Shown here: positions 16,490 to 24,277 of the stretch, one piece after another
Position numbering within the stretch: the stretch's first letter is position 1
How the letters are laid out: each line of letters opens with the position of its first letter
Assembly (NCBI GenBank): GCA_029261875.1
Contig: JAJDAL010000039.1
Span: 62,001-126,000 of the forward strand
Length of the DNA stretch: 64,000 nucleotides
Direction of reading: 5' to 3'
Source of the DNA: Deltaproteobacteria bacterium
Lineage (GTDB): Bacteria; Myxococcota_A; UBA9160; JAJDAL01
The notes under the pieces: generated by a model
The model's input: the letters and a program-made list of their open reading frames with translations, nothing else
Told to the model about the DNA's origin: nothing
Database searches by the model: none
Made by a program: the position numbers and the translations under genes

Positions 16490-18859
16490 ATCTCGGATCG
16501 TGTCACTCTTCTTGCCGACGTTTCCGAAATCGTTTCGCGCTCCCACGACCTCACCGAAACGCTGGACAACGTCGTACACGTCGTCGCCAAACGCCTGGGC
16601 GCCGATGCGTGTTCCGTCTATCTGACGGAAACCGATCTCCACCATCTGAGCCTGCAAGCCACCGTGGGTTTGGACCGTGCGGCGGTCGGTTCCGTGCGCC
16701 TCAACTTCGGGGAAGGCTTGGTGGGTTTGGCGGCGGAGCAGCGCGAGCCCGTGGCCATCGAACGCGCGCGCGAGCATCCGCGCTACCGCTATTTCCCGGA
16801 GACCCAAGAAGAACAATTTGAATCGCTGATGGCCGCGCCCTTGATCGTGAGCGGCGTTCCGATCGGTGTGATCGTGGTGCAGACCCGCAACCCGCGCCAT
16901 TTCGAGCGCAGCGACATCGACCTGCTGCAGACCTGTGCCCAACTTCTGGCGCCGGTGGTGTTGAACGCGCGCCTGATCGATCTGGTTGCGCGCACGGACG
17001 AAGAGCGCCATCGGGTGGTTTCGGAACTCTCCACCCACGGGATCCCCTTGAGTGGACCCGGGCGAGGGCGCCGGCCGGAGCGCAATGTGGAGCTGCGCGG
17101 CAGTCCCTCTTCGCCCGGTGTCGGAATCGGACCGATCTATCGCCTGGAAGATCCGGTCGACCTGAACCGCGTCTCCTACGAACCGCGAAGTGACCCCAAT
17201 GAAGAACGCGAGTTTCTGCTGGCCGCGATCGCCGAAGCGCGCCGGGAGCTCGACGATTTGCGTTTGACCATGGGCGATCGGTTCGGTCCCGATTTCGCCG
17301 CGGTCTTCAATACGCACATTCAGATTCTGGAAGATAAGTCCCTGGTCGAGCGCCTGGAGGCCGAGGTGAGCGCCCAAGGCAACGCCGTAACCGCCCTACG
17401 CAGTGTGCTGGACGCCTACCGGGTGATCTTCGAAGGCATCGAGAACCCCTATTTCCGCGAGCGCGGCAGTGACGTCGAAGACGTGGGGCGGCGGGTGGCG
17501 GCCCACTTGATGAACGTGACCCAGGTCGAAGTGAGCTTGCCCGAAAACGCCGTCGTGGTCGTTCCCACCATTCAACCGGGCTATTTCGCGGTGTTCGATC
17601 CCGACCGCATCAGCGCGGTGGTGGCGGAACACGGCGGTCCCACCTCCCACGGTGCGATCTTCGCCCGTTCCCTCGAGATTCCGGCCTTGACGGGTGTGTC
17701 GGGTTTGCTGGCCGCGGCGCGCACGGGGGAGATGGCCATCGTCGACGGCAGCAGCGGGCGCATGTACCTGTCGCCCGAGGAGAGCCTCGACCAGGAATAC
17801 CGTCGCGCGCAGCAGCGCCACGACGTGGTGGTGGAGCACCTCGACGCCTTGCGGGAGCGGCCGGCGGAAACCCGCGACGGTCGACGTATTCGCCTCACCG
17901 CCAATGTCGGCTTGATGCACGATCTACGACTGGTCGATCGCCACGGCGCCGAGGGGGTGGGGTTGTTCCGCACGGAGCTTCTGGCTCTCGCCCACCGCAG
18001 CCTCCCGGACGAGGAGGAGCAAGAACAACTGTACGAGCGCGTGGCGCGCCGCATGGCGCCGCGCCCGGTCACGATTCGAACCCTCGATCTGGGTGGCGAC
18101 AAAGCGCTGCCTCAAATCGGCGTCACGCTCCACGAAGAGAATCCGCAGCTCGGATTGCGTTCGATTCGTCTGTCCCTGGCTGATCGCGCGGCCTTCGTGG
18201 ACCAACTGTGCGCGATCCTGCGCGCGAGCTCCCACGCCAACGTGCGGATTCTGCTCCCCATGGTTTCGGGCATCGAGGAATTGCGCGAAGCGAGAGAGTT
18301 GCTCGATGCGGCGAAGCAGCGGTTGACCAAACGTGCGGTTCCCTTCGACGAGAACGTCCCGCTGGGCGTCATGATCGAAGTCCCCTCGGCCGCCCTGTGC
18401 GCGGAACCCCTGGCCGAGGAATGCGACTTCTTCAGCATCGGGACCAACGACTTGACGCAATACACCCTCGCCGTGGACCGGGGCAACGAACGGGTGGCCC
18501 ATCTCTACGATCCGCTCCACCCCGCGGTTCTGGGTTTGATCGATCGCGCGGTTCGCGCGGCGAATCACGCCCGCATCCCGATTTCCGTGTGCGGGGAGAT
18601 GGCGGGGAATCCCCTGGCGGTTCCCTTGCTGGTCGGGTTGGGGATCGGGGAGCTGTCCGCCACGGCCAGCGCGGTGCCCATCATCAAGGAGATCGTTCGC
18701 GCGCTCGATGGCGGTTCCGTGGCCGAAGACGCGCGACAGGCGCTGCGCTCCGCCACGCCGAGGCAGGTCCACGAAATCGCGGCGCGTCGCTTGCGCGACG
18801 CGGGACTCTTCGATCACCCCGACATCGGAGCGTGGTTGAAGGAAATGGCGGAGAAATAG
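16490..18859 (+). CDS. ptsP: PtsP: GAF domain fused to PTS enzyme I
   Basis: PtsP transfers phosphate from phosphoenolpyruvate to NPr in the nitrogen-related phosphotransferase system. An N-terminal GAF domain (EIVSRSHDLTETLDNVV, then CSVYLTE) covers about residues 1-160. The enzyme I part follows, with phospho-His387 in GGPTSHGAIFARS, the PEP-binding GVGLFRTELL, FSIGTNDLTQYTLAVDRGNE and catalytic Cys in SVCGEMAGNP. Length is about 789 residues. Between the upstream in-frame TAG (16463) and the GAF core there is no ATG, GTG or TTG; ATC at 16490 after GGGGGAAGG is the best candidate. A GTG at 16664 would cut off most of the GAF domain. No NPr or EIIA gene is near. Confidence 0.88.
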   Translation: MSDRVTLLADVSEIVSRSHDLTETLDNVVHVVAKRLGADACSVYLTETDLHHLSLQATVGLDRAAVGSVRLNFGEGLVGLAAEQREPVAIERAREHPRYRYFPETQEEQFESLMAAPLIVSGVPIGVIVVQTRNPRHFERSDIDLLQTCAQLLAPVVLNARLIDLVARTDEERHRVVSELSTHGIPLSGPGRGRRPERNVELRGSPSSPGVGIGPIYRLEDPVDLNRVSYEPRSDPNEEREFLLAAIAEARRELDDLRLTMGDRFGPDFAAVFNTHIQILEDKSLVERLEAEVSAQGNAVTALRSVLDAYRVIFEGIENPYFRERGSDVEDVGRRVAAHLMNVTQVEVSLPENAVVVVPTIQPGYFAVFDPDRISAVVAEHGGPTSHGAIFARSLEIPALTGVSGLLAAARTGEMAIVDGSSGRMYLSPEESLDQEYRRAQQRHDVVVEHLDALRERPAETRDGRRIRLTANVGLMHDLRLVDRHGAEGVGLFRTELLALAHRSLPDEEEQEQLYERVARRMAPRPVTIRTLDLGGDKALPQIGVTLHEENPQLGLRSIRLSLADRAAFVDQLCAILRASSHANVRILLPMVSGIEELREARELLDAAKQRLTKRAVPFDENVPLGVMIEVPSAALCAEPLAEECDFFSIGTNDLTQYTLAVDRGNERVAHLYDPLHPAVLGLIDRAVRAANHARIPISVCGEMAGNPLAVPLLVGLGIGELSATASAVPIIKEIVRALDGGSVAEDARQALRSATPRQVHEIAARRLRDAGLFDHPDIGAWLKEMAEK

Positions 18860-18866
18860 GGCGTCG

Positions 18867-19556
18867 CTAGTCGACGTTGAGGTCGATCGCGATGGCGGAG
18901 TGGTCGGACCCGGCGATGGCATGCACGCGAAAGTCCTCCACGCTGAATCCGTCGACCAGGGCGTGATCGATTCGAAGCAGTCGCGGGCTTCCCGGCCGGG
19001 GCCCCCAAGTGCGTTGGGGCTGGCGACCCTCGCGCTGCGCCACGATCAGCGCCGCATCCTCGAGGCGCGTGCACAGGCTGCGGTAAGCCGGCCATAGCGG
19101 CGTCGCATTGAGATCCCCCACCAAAGCCCGTCGACCGGGGGCGCCCCGCTCGAGGTGCTCGAGCAGTCCCTGCACCTGGCGACGTCGGGCCAGTGCAATC
19201 TGCCATTGGGGGAAACTGTGGGGCGCCGCGATGTGGGCGTTGATGATCTCAGCCGGGCGCGAAAGCTCGGGCCAGTGCTCCGGTTCGAGGGTGACGGTCC
19301 GCGCCGGGCGGTAAGCCAGATCCAGGGTGTCGACTTTTCCCGGGCGTCGCAGGGCGATCCCCATCCCGTGGTGATCCAGCGCGGGTTCCAGGCGCCCGTA
19401 TTCGAGGACGCCGGCGAGTGCTTCGGCCTGGTCGGGAGAAAGTTCCTGGACCGCCGCGATGTCGACATCCAGCGTGCGGACCAGTTGTGCGAATGCGTCC
19501 GGGTCGGCACCGCCATTCCAGAGGTTGGCCGAAAGGATGCGGAGTCTCGCGCCCAT
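18867..19556 (-). CDS. Endonuclease/exonuclease/phosphatase family protein
   Basis: 229 residues with the EEP fold motifs in order: ILSANLWNGG, VQELSPDQAEAL (catalytic Glu), GDLNATPLWPAY (Asp/Asn pair), LRIDHAL, and AGSDHSAIAIDL (Asp-His pair). No signal peptide is visible. Members are Mg-dependent phosphodiesterases acting on nucleic acids, phospholipids or nucleotides; the substrate cannot be told. Its ATG lies 8 nt after the acyltransferase gene stop, so both are probably in one operon. It converges with ptsP with only 7 nt between. Confidence 0.85.
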   Translation of the reverse strand: MGARLRILSANLWNGGADPDAFAQLVRTLDVDIAAVQELSPDQAEALAGVLEYGRLEPALDHHGMGIALRRPGKVDTLDLAYRPARTVTLEPEHWPELSRPAEIINAHIAAPHSFPQWQIALARRRQVQGLLEHLERGAPGRRALVGDLNATPLWPAYRSLCTRLEDAALIVAQREGRQPQRTWGPRPGSPRLLRIDHALVDGFSVEDFRVHAIAGSDHSAIAIDLNVD

Positions 19557-19563
19557 GGGCTCC

Positions 19564-20211
19564 CTACGTCAGTGACTCGTCGAGCTCCGTGAGCTCACGC
19601 TCGAGTTGGGCCCGGAGGGCCTCTCGAGCCCCTTCGTCCGTTCCTTTCGGCACGTACAGGGGTTTACCGTAGGCACAAACAACGTGGGAAAATGGCATCG
19701 GGAGCACCGTGCGGTCCCAGCTCCCAAACCGGAAGCAGCGCGAGGCCGACATGGCGACGGGAATCACGGGAGCCCCGGTCGTCGCCGCGAGGGCAATCAC
19801 TCCGGGTTTCACCTGACCCGCCGGGCCGCGCGGCCCATCGAGGAGCAGCGCCACGTGATGGCCGGCCCGGTTGGCGCGGATCAAGCCGCGCAGCACCGAA
19901 ACGCCGCCGCGCGAACTCGAACCGCGCGGCACGGGGCCGAAACCGAGACGCCGTAGCGCGCCGGAAACCAGGTCTCCGTCTTTGCTCTGACTGGCGGGGA
20001 CCGATGCCGCGAGGTCCCGGTAGGCGCCGGCCGCCACGATCATGTCGCGATGCCATAGGCCGGCCACGATCGGGTCCGTGCGCAGCAGGGGGTTCTCTCC
20101 GCGAACCTGCACGCGCCAGGTGGACGCCAGCGCCCGCAGCAATCCGGAGGCCACCAGGCCGACGAATGCCGCCCACAACCGCCACCACCACCCGCGCGAA
20201 GGCTCGCCCAT
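19564..20211 (-). CDS. DUF374 lysophospholipid acyltransferase-like protein
   Basis: 215 residues with an N-terminal membrane helix (LWAAFVGLVASGLLRALAS). Motifs of the DUF374 branch of the LPLAT superfamily follow: LWHRDMIVAA, ASQSKDGDLVSGALRRLGF, RGSSSRGGVSVLRGLI and LLLDGPRGPAGQVKPGV. Such proteins are thought to acylate lipid A-like or other glycolipid precursors at the inner membrane. The ATG at 20211 follows a short gap from the EamA gene. The substrate is not predictable from sequence. Confidence 0.87.
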   Translation of the reverse strand: MGEPSRGWWWRLWAAFVGLVASGLLRALASTWRVQVRGENPLLRTDPIVAGLWHRDMIVAAGAYRDLAASVPASQSKDGDLVSGALRRLGFGPVPRGSSSRGGVSVLRGLIRANRAGHHVALLLDGPRGPAGQVKPGVIALAATTGAPVIPVAMSASRCFRFGSWDRTVLPMPFSHVVCAYGKPLYVPKGTDEGAREALRAQLERELTELDESLT

Positions 20212-20230
20212 GGAGAGAGGCTAGCTCCTC

Positions 20231-21112
20231 CTAACTGTAGAGCGCGATCAGCCCCACGCCGGCCACGGTTCCGAAGGCCCCGGCCACGCGAATCCGGCCC
20301 GGCTGCTCGTGGAGGAGAAAGGCGCCGATCGCCACGGCGAACAACACGCTGGTTTGGCGGACCGCCACCACGTAGCTCACGGGCGCCGATCGCAGGGCCT
20401 CGAGAATCAGTCCGTACCCGATGAAGCTGACGGTCGTGGCGGCAGTGGCGCGGCCCTTTTCGCGTCGAAAGGTTTCTAGAAGGTCTGCCCGTGGAATGTG
20501 GCGCAAGGCGATGGGGAGGAAGATCGCGCTGCTGGCCGTCGTCAACAGGAAGTAGAAAACGATCGAGCGCGGCAGCGGGGAGGACCACGGAGCGGATTCC
20601 AGCAGGTTCATGGCGTGCTTGTCGAACAACCCGTAGGCGACCGTGGCTGCGAGCGTGAGGTACGCGTAGCCGGTTCCTGGCGACCAAAGAGCTCGCCAGG
20701 ACAGTCGCCCCGAGGAATGGACCAACCACATCCCCGCCACCACGATGGCGATCCCGCAGGCGCCGCCCAGGGAAATCTCCTCGCCCAACAGCGGAATGGC
20801 GACCAGTGGGAGAAACGCCGGTGTAGAACGGGCGATCGGATAGACGAGGCTCAGCTCGCCCTGCTCCAATGCCCAGGTGAGCCACCAGAAATAGGCCGCG
20901 TGTGCGCATGCGGTCGCCGCGAGCGTCCACCACAGCGCGCCCGGGATCTCGCGGAACGGGATAAGGGGAAGGATCGCGACGAAGACCAGAATCGGAGGCA
21001 GCACCTGCAGGATGTTGAACGCGAGCGGGTTTCGGCTGCCCTTGATCGCGGCGCTCCACACCGCGTGAAGCAACGCGGAAATCAGAACCAGCGCAAACGC
21101 AACCGTTGTCAA
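20231..21112 (-). CDS. EamA/DMT-family transporter
   Basis: 293 residues with about ten hydrophobic helices in two EamA halves: ALVLISALLHAVWSAAIKGS opens the first, and YAYLTLAATVAYGLFDKHAM opens the second. Typical motifs include EQGELSLVYPIARSTPAFLP and APVSYVVAVRQTSVLFAVAI. DMT proteins export or import small metabolites; the substrate is unknown. The start TTG at 21112 faces ctaB across a 96-nt divergent spacer. It is probably co-transcribed with the DUF374 and EEP genes downstream. Confidence 0.87.
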   Translation of the reverse strand: MTTVAFALVLISALLHAVWSAAIKGSRNPLAFNILQVLPPILVFVAILPLIPFREIPGALWWTLAATACAHAAYFWWLTWALEQGELSLVYPIARSTPAFLPLVAIPLLGEEISLGGACGIAIVVAGMWLVHSSGRLSWRALWSPGTGYAYLTLAATVAYGLFDKHAMNLLESAPWSSPLPRSIVFYFLLTTASSAIFLPIALRHIPRADLLETFRREKGRATAATTVSFIGYGLILEALRSAPVSYVVAVRQTSVLFAVAIGAFLLHEQPGRIRVAGAFGTVAGVGLIALYS

Positions 21113-21208
21113 AGGAATGGGCTCATTGGGGGCGCTTGGCTCCAGCGTAGGGTAAGTTCTCGGCGCACGCGATTCGCGCGCGCATTCCGTGGGGTGAGAG
21201 ACCGGGCG

Positions 21209-22081
21209 ATGAGTTCGCCGACGTTATCCTTTCGCAGCTATGCGGCGCTGACCAAGCCGCGCATTCTTCCGCTGGTCATCTTCACCGCGCTCCCTGCGCT
21301 CGCCATGTCGGCCGGGGGGTGGCCGCCTCCTATGTTTGCGGCCCTGGTATTGCTGGGCATCGCGCTTTCCGCCGCTTCGGCGAATACCTTCAATTGCTAC
21401 GTGGAGCGCGACCTCGACGCGCGCATGGAGCGCACGCGAACGCGCCCGTTGCCCGCGCAAGAGCTCACGCCCGCCCAGGCGCTGAGTTTCGGGTTCGGTC
21501 TCGCGATCGCCTCGACGCTGCTCCTGTATGCCGCTGGGGGCTTCGTCGCTGCGGGGATCGGGGTCGCGAGCATCCTCTTCTACGTCTTCGTCTACACGGT
21601 CTGGATCAAGCCGCGTTCCGCTTGGAACGCCGTGATCGGAGGCGCCGCGGGCGCGGTGGCGCCGGTCATCGCCGATGCCGCAGTCGATGGACACGTGGGT
21701 GCCGCCGGATGGCTGTTGTTTGCGATCATCTTCTTCTGGCAACCGCCCCACGTCTGGGCCATCGCGCTGTACCGAAAATCCGATTACGAGAAGGCCGGTA
21801 TCCCCATGCTGCCCAGCGTGATCGGCGACGAGCGGACGCGCTGGCGCATGCTCTGGTACACCCTGGGCCTGGTTCCCGTGACGCTCGCACCGGTTCCGCT
21901 CGGTCTGTTGGGGTACCCGTACCTCGCGGTGGCGCTCGCGCTCAACGGCTGGTTCGTTTGGCAAGCCGTCAACGTGCTTCGCGAACGCACGGACGATGCG
22001 GCGCGCAAGATGTTCCGGGTTTCACTGGCCGTCCTCTACTTGCTGTTTCTCGCCATGCTGGTGGACTTGGCGATCGCCTAG
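21209..22081 (+). CDS. ctaB: Protohaem IX farnesyltransferase (haem O synthase)
   Basis: CtaB adds a farnesyl group to haem B, giving haem O, the precursor of haem A for the oxidase encoded downstream. The 290-residue integral membrane protein starts at ATG 21209. It shows YAALTKPRILPLVIFTALPA, the prenyl-pyrophosphate motif NCYVERDLDARMERTRTRPL, the middle block FFWQPPHVWAIALYRKSDYE and AGIPMLPSVIGDERTR. No haem A synthase (ctaA) gene is in the window. It is the first gene of the cytochrome oxidase region and 6 nt before the DUF420 gene. Confidence 0.96.
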   Translation: MSSPTLSFRSYAALTKPRILPLVIFTALPALAMSAGGWPPPMFAALVLLGIALSAASANTFNCYVERDLDARMERTRTRPLPAQELTPAQALSFGFGLAIASTLLLYAAGGFVAAGIGVASILFYVFVYTVWIKPRSAWNAVIGGAAGAVAPVIADAAVDGHVGAAGWLLFAIIFFWQPPHVWAIALYRKSDYEKAGIPMLPSVIGDERTRWRMLWYTLGLVPVTLAPVPLGLLGYPYLAVALALNGWFVWQAVNVLRERTDDAARKMFRVSLAVLYLLFLAMLVDLAIA

Positions 22082-22087
22082 CCGCCG

Positions 22088-22516
22088 GTGGATCTCTCCT
22101 TTCTCCCTACCGTGAATGCAGCGTTGAATACGCTGGCGGCTTGTCTGCTGCTGGTGGGACGGCATTTGGCCAAGGCGCAGCGGATCGAAGCGCATCGCCG
22201 GGTCATGTTGTCCGCTTTTGGGGTATCGAGTCTCTTTCTGGGGCTCTATGTGACGCACAAAGTCTGGCGCAATTTCGAGAACACCTCTTTCAATATGGAA
22301 GGGTTCGCACACACCGCCTATTTGGTGGTTCTTTTTTCCCACGTTGTTCTGGCGATGTTCGTCCCGGTTCTGGCCATCGCGTTGATCGTCTTCGGGTTGC
22401 GGGGAAGCATCGCCCGACACCGCAAACTGGCTCGCGTGGCTTGGCCGATCTGGATGTACGTGTCGCTGACCGGCGTATTGATCTACCTGCTTTTGTACCC
22501 CTTGAATCCGGATTAA
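22088..22516 (+). CDS. DUF420 membrane protein (CtaM/YozB-like)
   Basis: 142 residues, GTG start at 22088. Four membrane helices are visible, with conserved His in IEAHRRVM, VTHKVWRNF and FSHVVLAM, as in DUF420. DUF420 proteins of Bacillus and Staphylococcus (YozB/CtaM) are needed to mature haem A-containing oxidases, which agrees with the place directly after ctaB. The exact role (haem handling or assembly) is inferred from family knowledge. A 235-nt spacer follows before the cytochrome c gene, with a small hairpin CCGGC-AGAG-GCCGG around 22590 and probably the promoter of the oxidase genes. Confidence 0.88.
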   Translation: MDLSFLPTVNAALNTLAACLLLVGRHLAKAQRIEAHRRVMLSAFGVSSLFLGLYVTHKVWRNFENTSFNMEGFAHTAYLVVLFSHVVLAMFVPVLAIALIVFGLRGSIARHRKLARVAWPIWMYVSLTGVLIYLLLYPLNPD

Positions 22517-22751
22517 ATCCGCGTGCAAGAATGGCCGATCTAGTTGATGAAGCTTGAGAAAATGGGTCATGTAGGCTACCTCGAAGACGGCCGGCAGAGG
22601 CCGGTTGAACGCCGATGGGGGGTGTTCTCCTACGCGCATGACTCGTCGATTCGGTCGTGTTGTGCGGGTTGGAATTGCCTCCCTCGCATTTTCCTCTCCT
22701 AGCTTCGACGTGGCTCGCCCCCGGAGGGTCACCGCGAATCGAGGACGTCGG

Positions 22752-23417
22752 ATGTCATTGAAGATTTGGTTTTCTCTCGGGTTGGCTGTGTGGGTCGCGG
22801 CATCGGTGCCGCAAGCCGCGCGCGCCGACGGACACGAACCGGGCGAAGCCCCGGACCCGAAACGGGGCGAAGTGCTCTTCAACCTGTGCACGCAGTGCCA
22901 TGGGGACGTGGGCCAGGGAAATCCGTTGGCCCTGGCACCGGCCATCGCGGGTCAGGAGCAGTGGTACATCGAAGCCCAGCTCCACAAGTTCCGCGACGGA
23001 CTGCGCGGTGCCCACGCGGAAGACATCGCTGGACTGCGCATGCGCCCCATGTCGCGCTCCTTGCGCACAGCGGACGACGTCAAACACGTAGCCGCCTACG
23101 TGGCGAGCTTGCCCCCGACCAATCCGCCGACGCAGCTCGAAGGCGGCAATGCGGAGAAGGGCAAAGCCACCTACGCGGTCTGCGTCCAATGCCACGGTGC
23201 GGCGGGCGAGGGCGTGAAGGCGCTCAACGGCCCCGCTCTGGTGCGGACCAGTGATTGGTATCTCTTCAAGCAAATTGCGAATTTCAAGGCGGGGATTCGA
23301 GGCAGCAACCCCAAAGACACCAATGGTGCCTTGATGCGGGGAATGTCGGGAACGATCGTCGACGAGCAGGCTGCGCGCGACGTGATCGCGTACATCATGA
23401 CCCTGCGCGACAACTAA
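22752..23417 (+). CDS. Periplasmic di-haem cytochrome c
   Basis: 221 residues with a signal peptide ending at AARADG and two class I cytochrome c domains. Each carries a CxxCH haem site: CTQCHGD near residue 52 and CVQCHGA near residue 140, with Met ligands expected in MRPMSRSL and MRGMSGTI. This is the cytochrome c4-like arrangement. It probably donates electrons to the CuA site of the oxidase encoded next. The start is ATG 22752 with GAGGA upstream; earlier in-frame codons give a non-conserved N-terminus. It is followed after 14 nt by a tiny membrane protein gene. Confidence 0.93.
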   Translation: MSLKIWFSLGLAVWVAASVPQAARADGHEPGEAPDPKRGEVLFNLCTQCHGDVGQGNPLALAPAIAGQEQWYIEAQLHKFRDGLRGAHAEDIAGLRMRPMSRSLRTADDVKHVAAYVASLPPTNPPTQLEGGNAEKGKATYAVCVQCHGAAGEGVKALNGPALVRTSDWYLFKQIANFKAGIRGSNPKDTNGALMRGMSGTIVDEQAARDVIAYIMTLRDN

Positions 23418-23431
23418 GCCGGAGAAGACCC

Positions 23432-23536
23432 TTGGCCAAAGAATTACCGCCGGACGAACTCGTGACGAAAACTTTCTACATCACCATGGCGGGCGTGTGT
23501 TCGTTCATCGCAGTGGTGTTCGCCTTCATTCTGTGA
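23432..23536 (+). CDS. 34-residue membrane protein of the oxidase operon
   Basis: A short frame from TTG 23432 with a good ribosome binding site (GGAGAAG at 23421-23427) encodes 34 residues: a charged start (KELPPDELVTK) and one membrane helix (MAGVCSFIAVVFAFIL) at the C-terminus. It fits tightly between the cytochrome c and subunit II genes (14 nt and 13 nt gaps). The spacing, the RBS and the operon position argue for a real gene. It may be an accessory subunit or assembly factor, by analogy with small single-helix subunits of other oxidases. No family is recognised. Confidence 0.65.
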   Translation: MAKELPPDELVTKTFYITMAGVCSFIAVVFAFIL

Positions 23537-23549
23537 GGCTCTTCTTCCA

Positions 23550-24275
23550 ATGATTGAATACTACCTTGTCGCCGCTTCGAGCTTTGCCCGGGACATCGAT
23601 ATGGTGTTCGACGTCGTCTTCTGGAGCGTGGCCTTCTGGTTCACGCTGACGTTCGGCGCGTTCATCTGGTTGATCTTCAAATTCCGCGCCAAAGAAGGTG
23701 TGCCGGCGCAGTACATCACCGGCGAAGAAAAATCGCAGAAGAAGTACATCTCCTATCCGCACTTTGCCGTGCTGATCTTCGATGTCCTCATCATCGTGAT
23801 GGCGGTTCGGGTTTGGTACGACGTCAAACAGGACCTGCCTCCGGCGGATCACACGGTGCGGGTGATTGGCCAACAGTGGGCGTGGACCTTCGTGCATCCG
23901 GGACCGGACGGGAAGATCGATACGGCGGACGACATTACGGAAATCGACGAGCTCCACCTCCAGGTCGATTCGACCTACCACTACAAGCTCGAGTCCACCG
24001 ATGTTCTCCACAGCTTCTCCATTCCGGTATTCCGTTTGAAGCAGGACGCCATTCCGGGACGGGTCATCACGGGTTGGTTCAAGCCCATCCTGACGGGCGA
24101 GTGGGATTTCCAATGCGCGGAGATCTGCGGCATTGGCCACGGCATCATGGCCGCGCGGGTGTTCGTGGAAACCCCCGCTGAGCACGAGGCCTGGATGCAG
24201 CAGGCCATGAACCAACAACCTGGACAGCAATCGGAACTCCAGCTCGCCGCGAATGCGGCGACGGTGGGAGAATAG
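23550..24275 (+). CDS. ctaC: Cytochrome c oxidase subunit II
   Basis: 241 residues. Two membrane helices (FWSVAFWFTLTFGAFIWLIF and YPHFAVLIFDVLIIVMAV) are followed by the periplasmic cupredoxin domain with QQWAWTF. The CuA site is complete: VLHSFSIPVF (His), then CAEICGIGHGIM (two Cys, Glu, His, Met). Electrons from cytochrome c enter here. No cleavable signal or haem c domain is fused, so it is not a caa3-type subunit II. The start ATG at 23550 is 13 nt after the small peptide gene; the next gene follows after 2 nt. Confidence 0.96.
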   Translation: MIEYYLVAASSFARDIDMVFDVVFWSVAFWFTLTFGAFIWLIFKFRAKEGVPAQYITGEEKSQKKYISYPHFAVLIFDVLIIVMAVRVWYDVKQDLPPADHTVRVIGQQWAWTFVHPGPDGKIDTADDITEIDELHLQVDSTYHYKLESTDVLHSFSIPVFRLKQDAIPGRVITGWFKPILTGEWDFQCAEICGIGHGIMAARVFVETPAEHEAWMQQAMNQQPGQQSELQLAANAATVGE

Positions 24276-24277
24276 AG

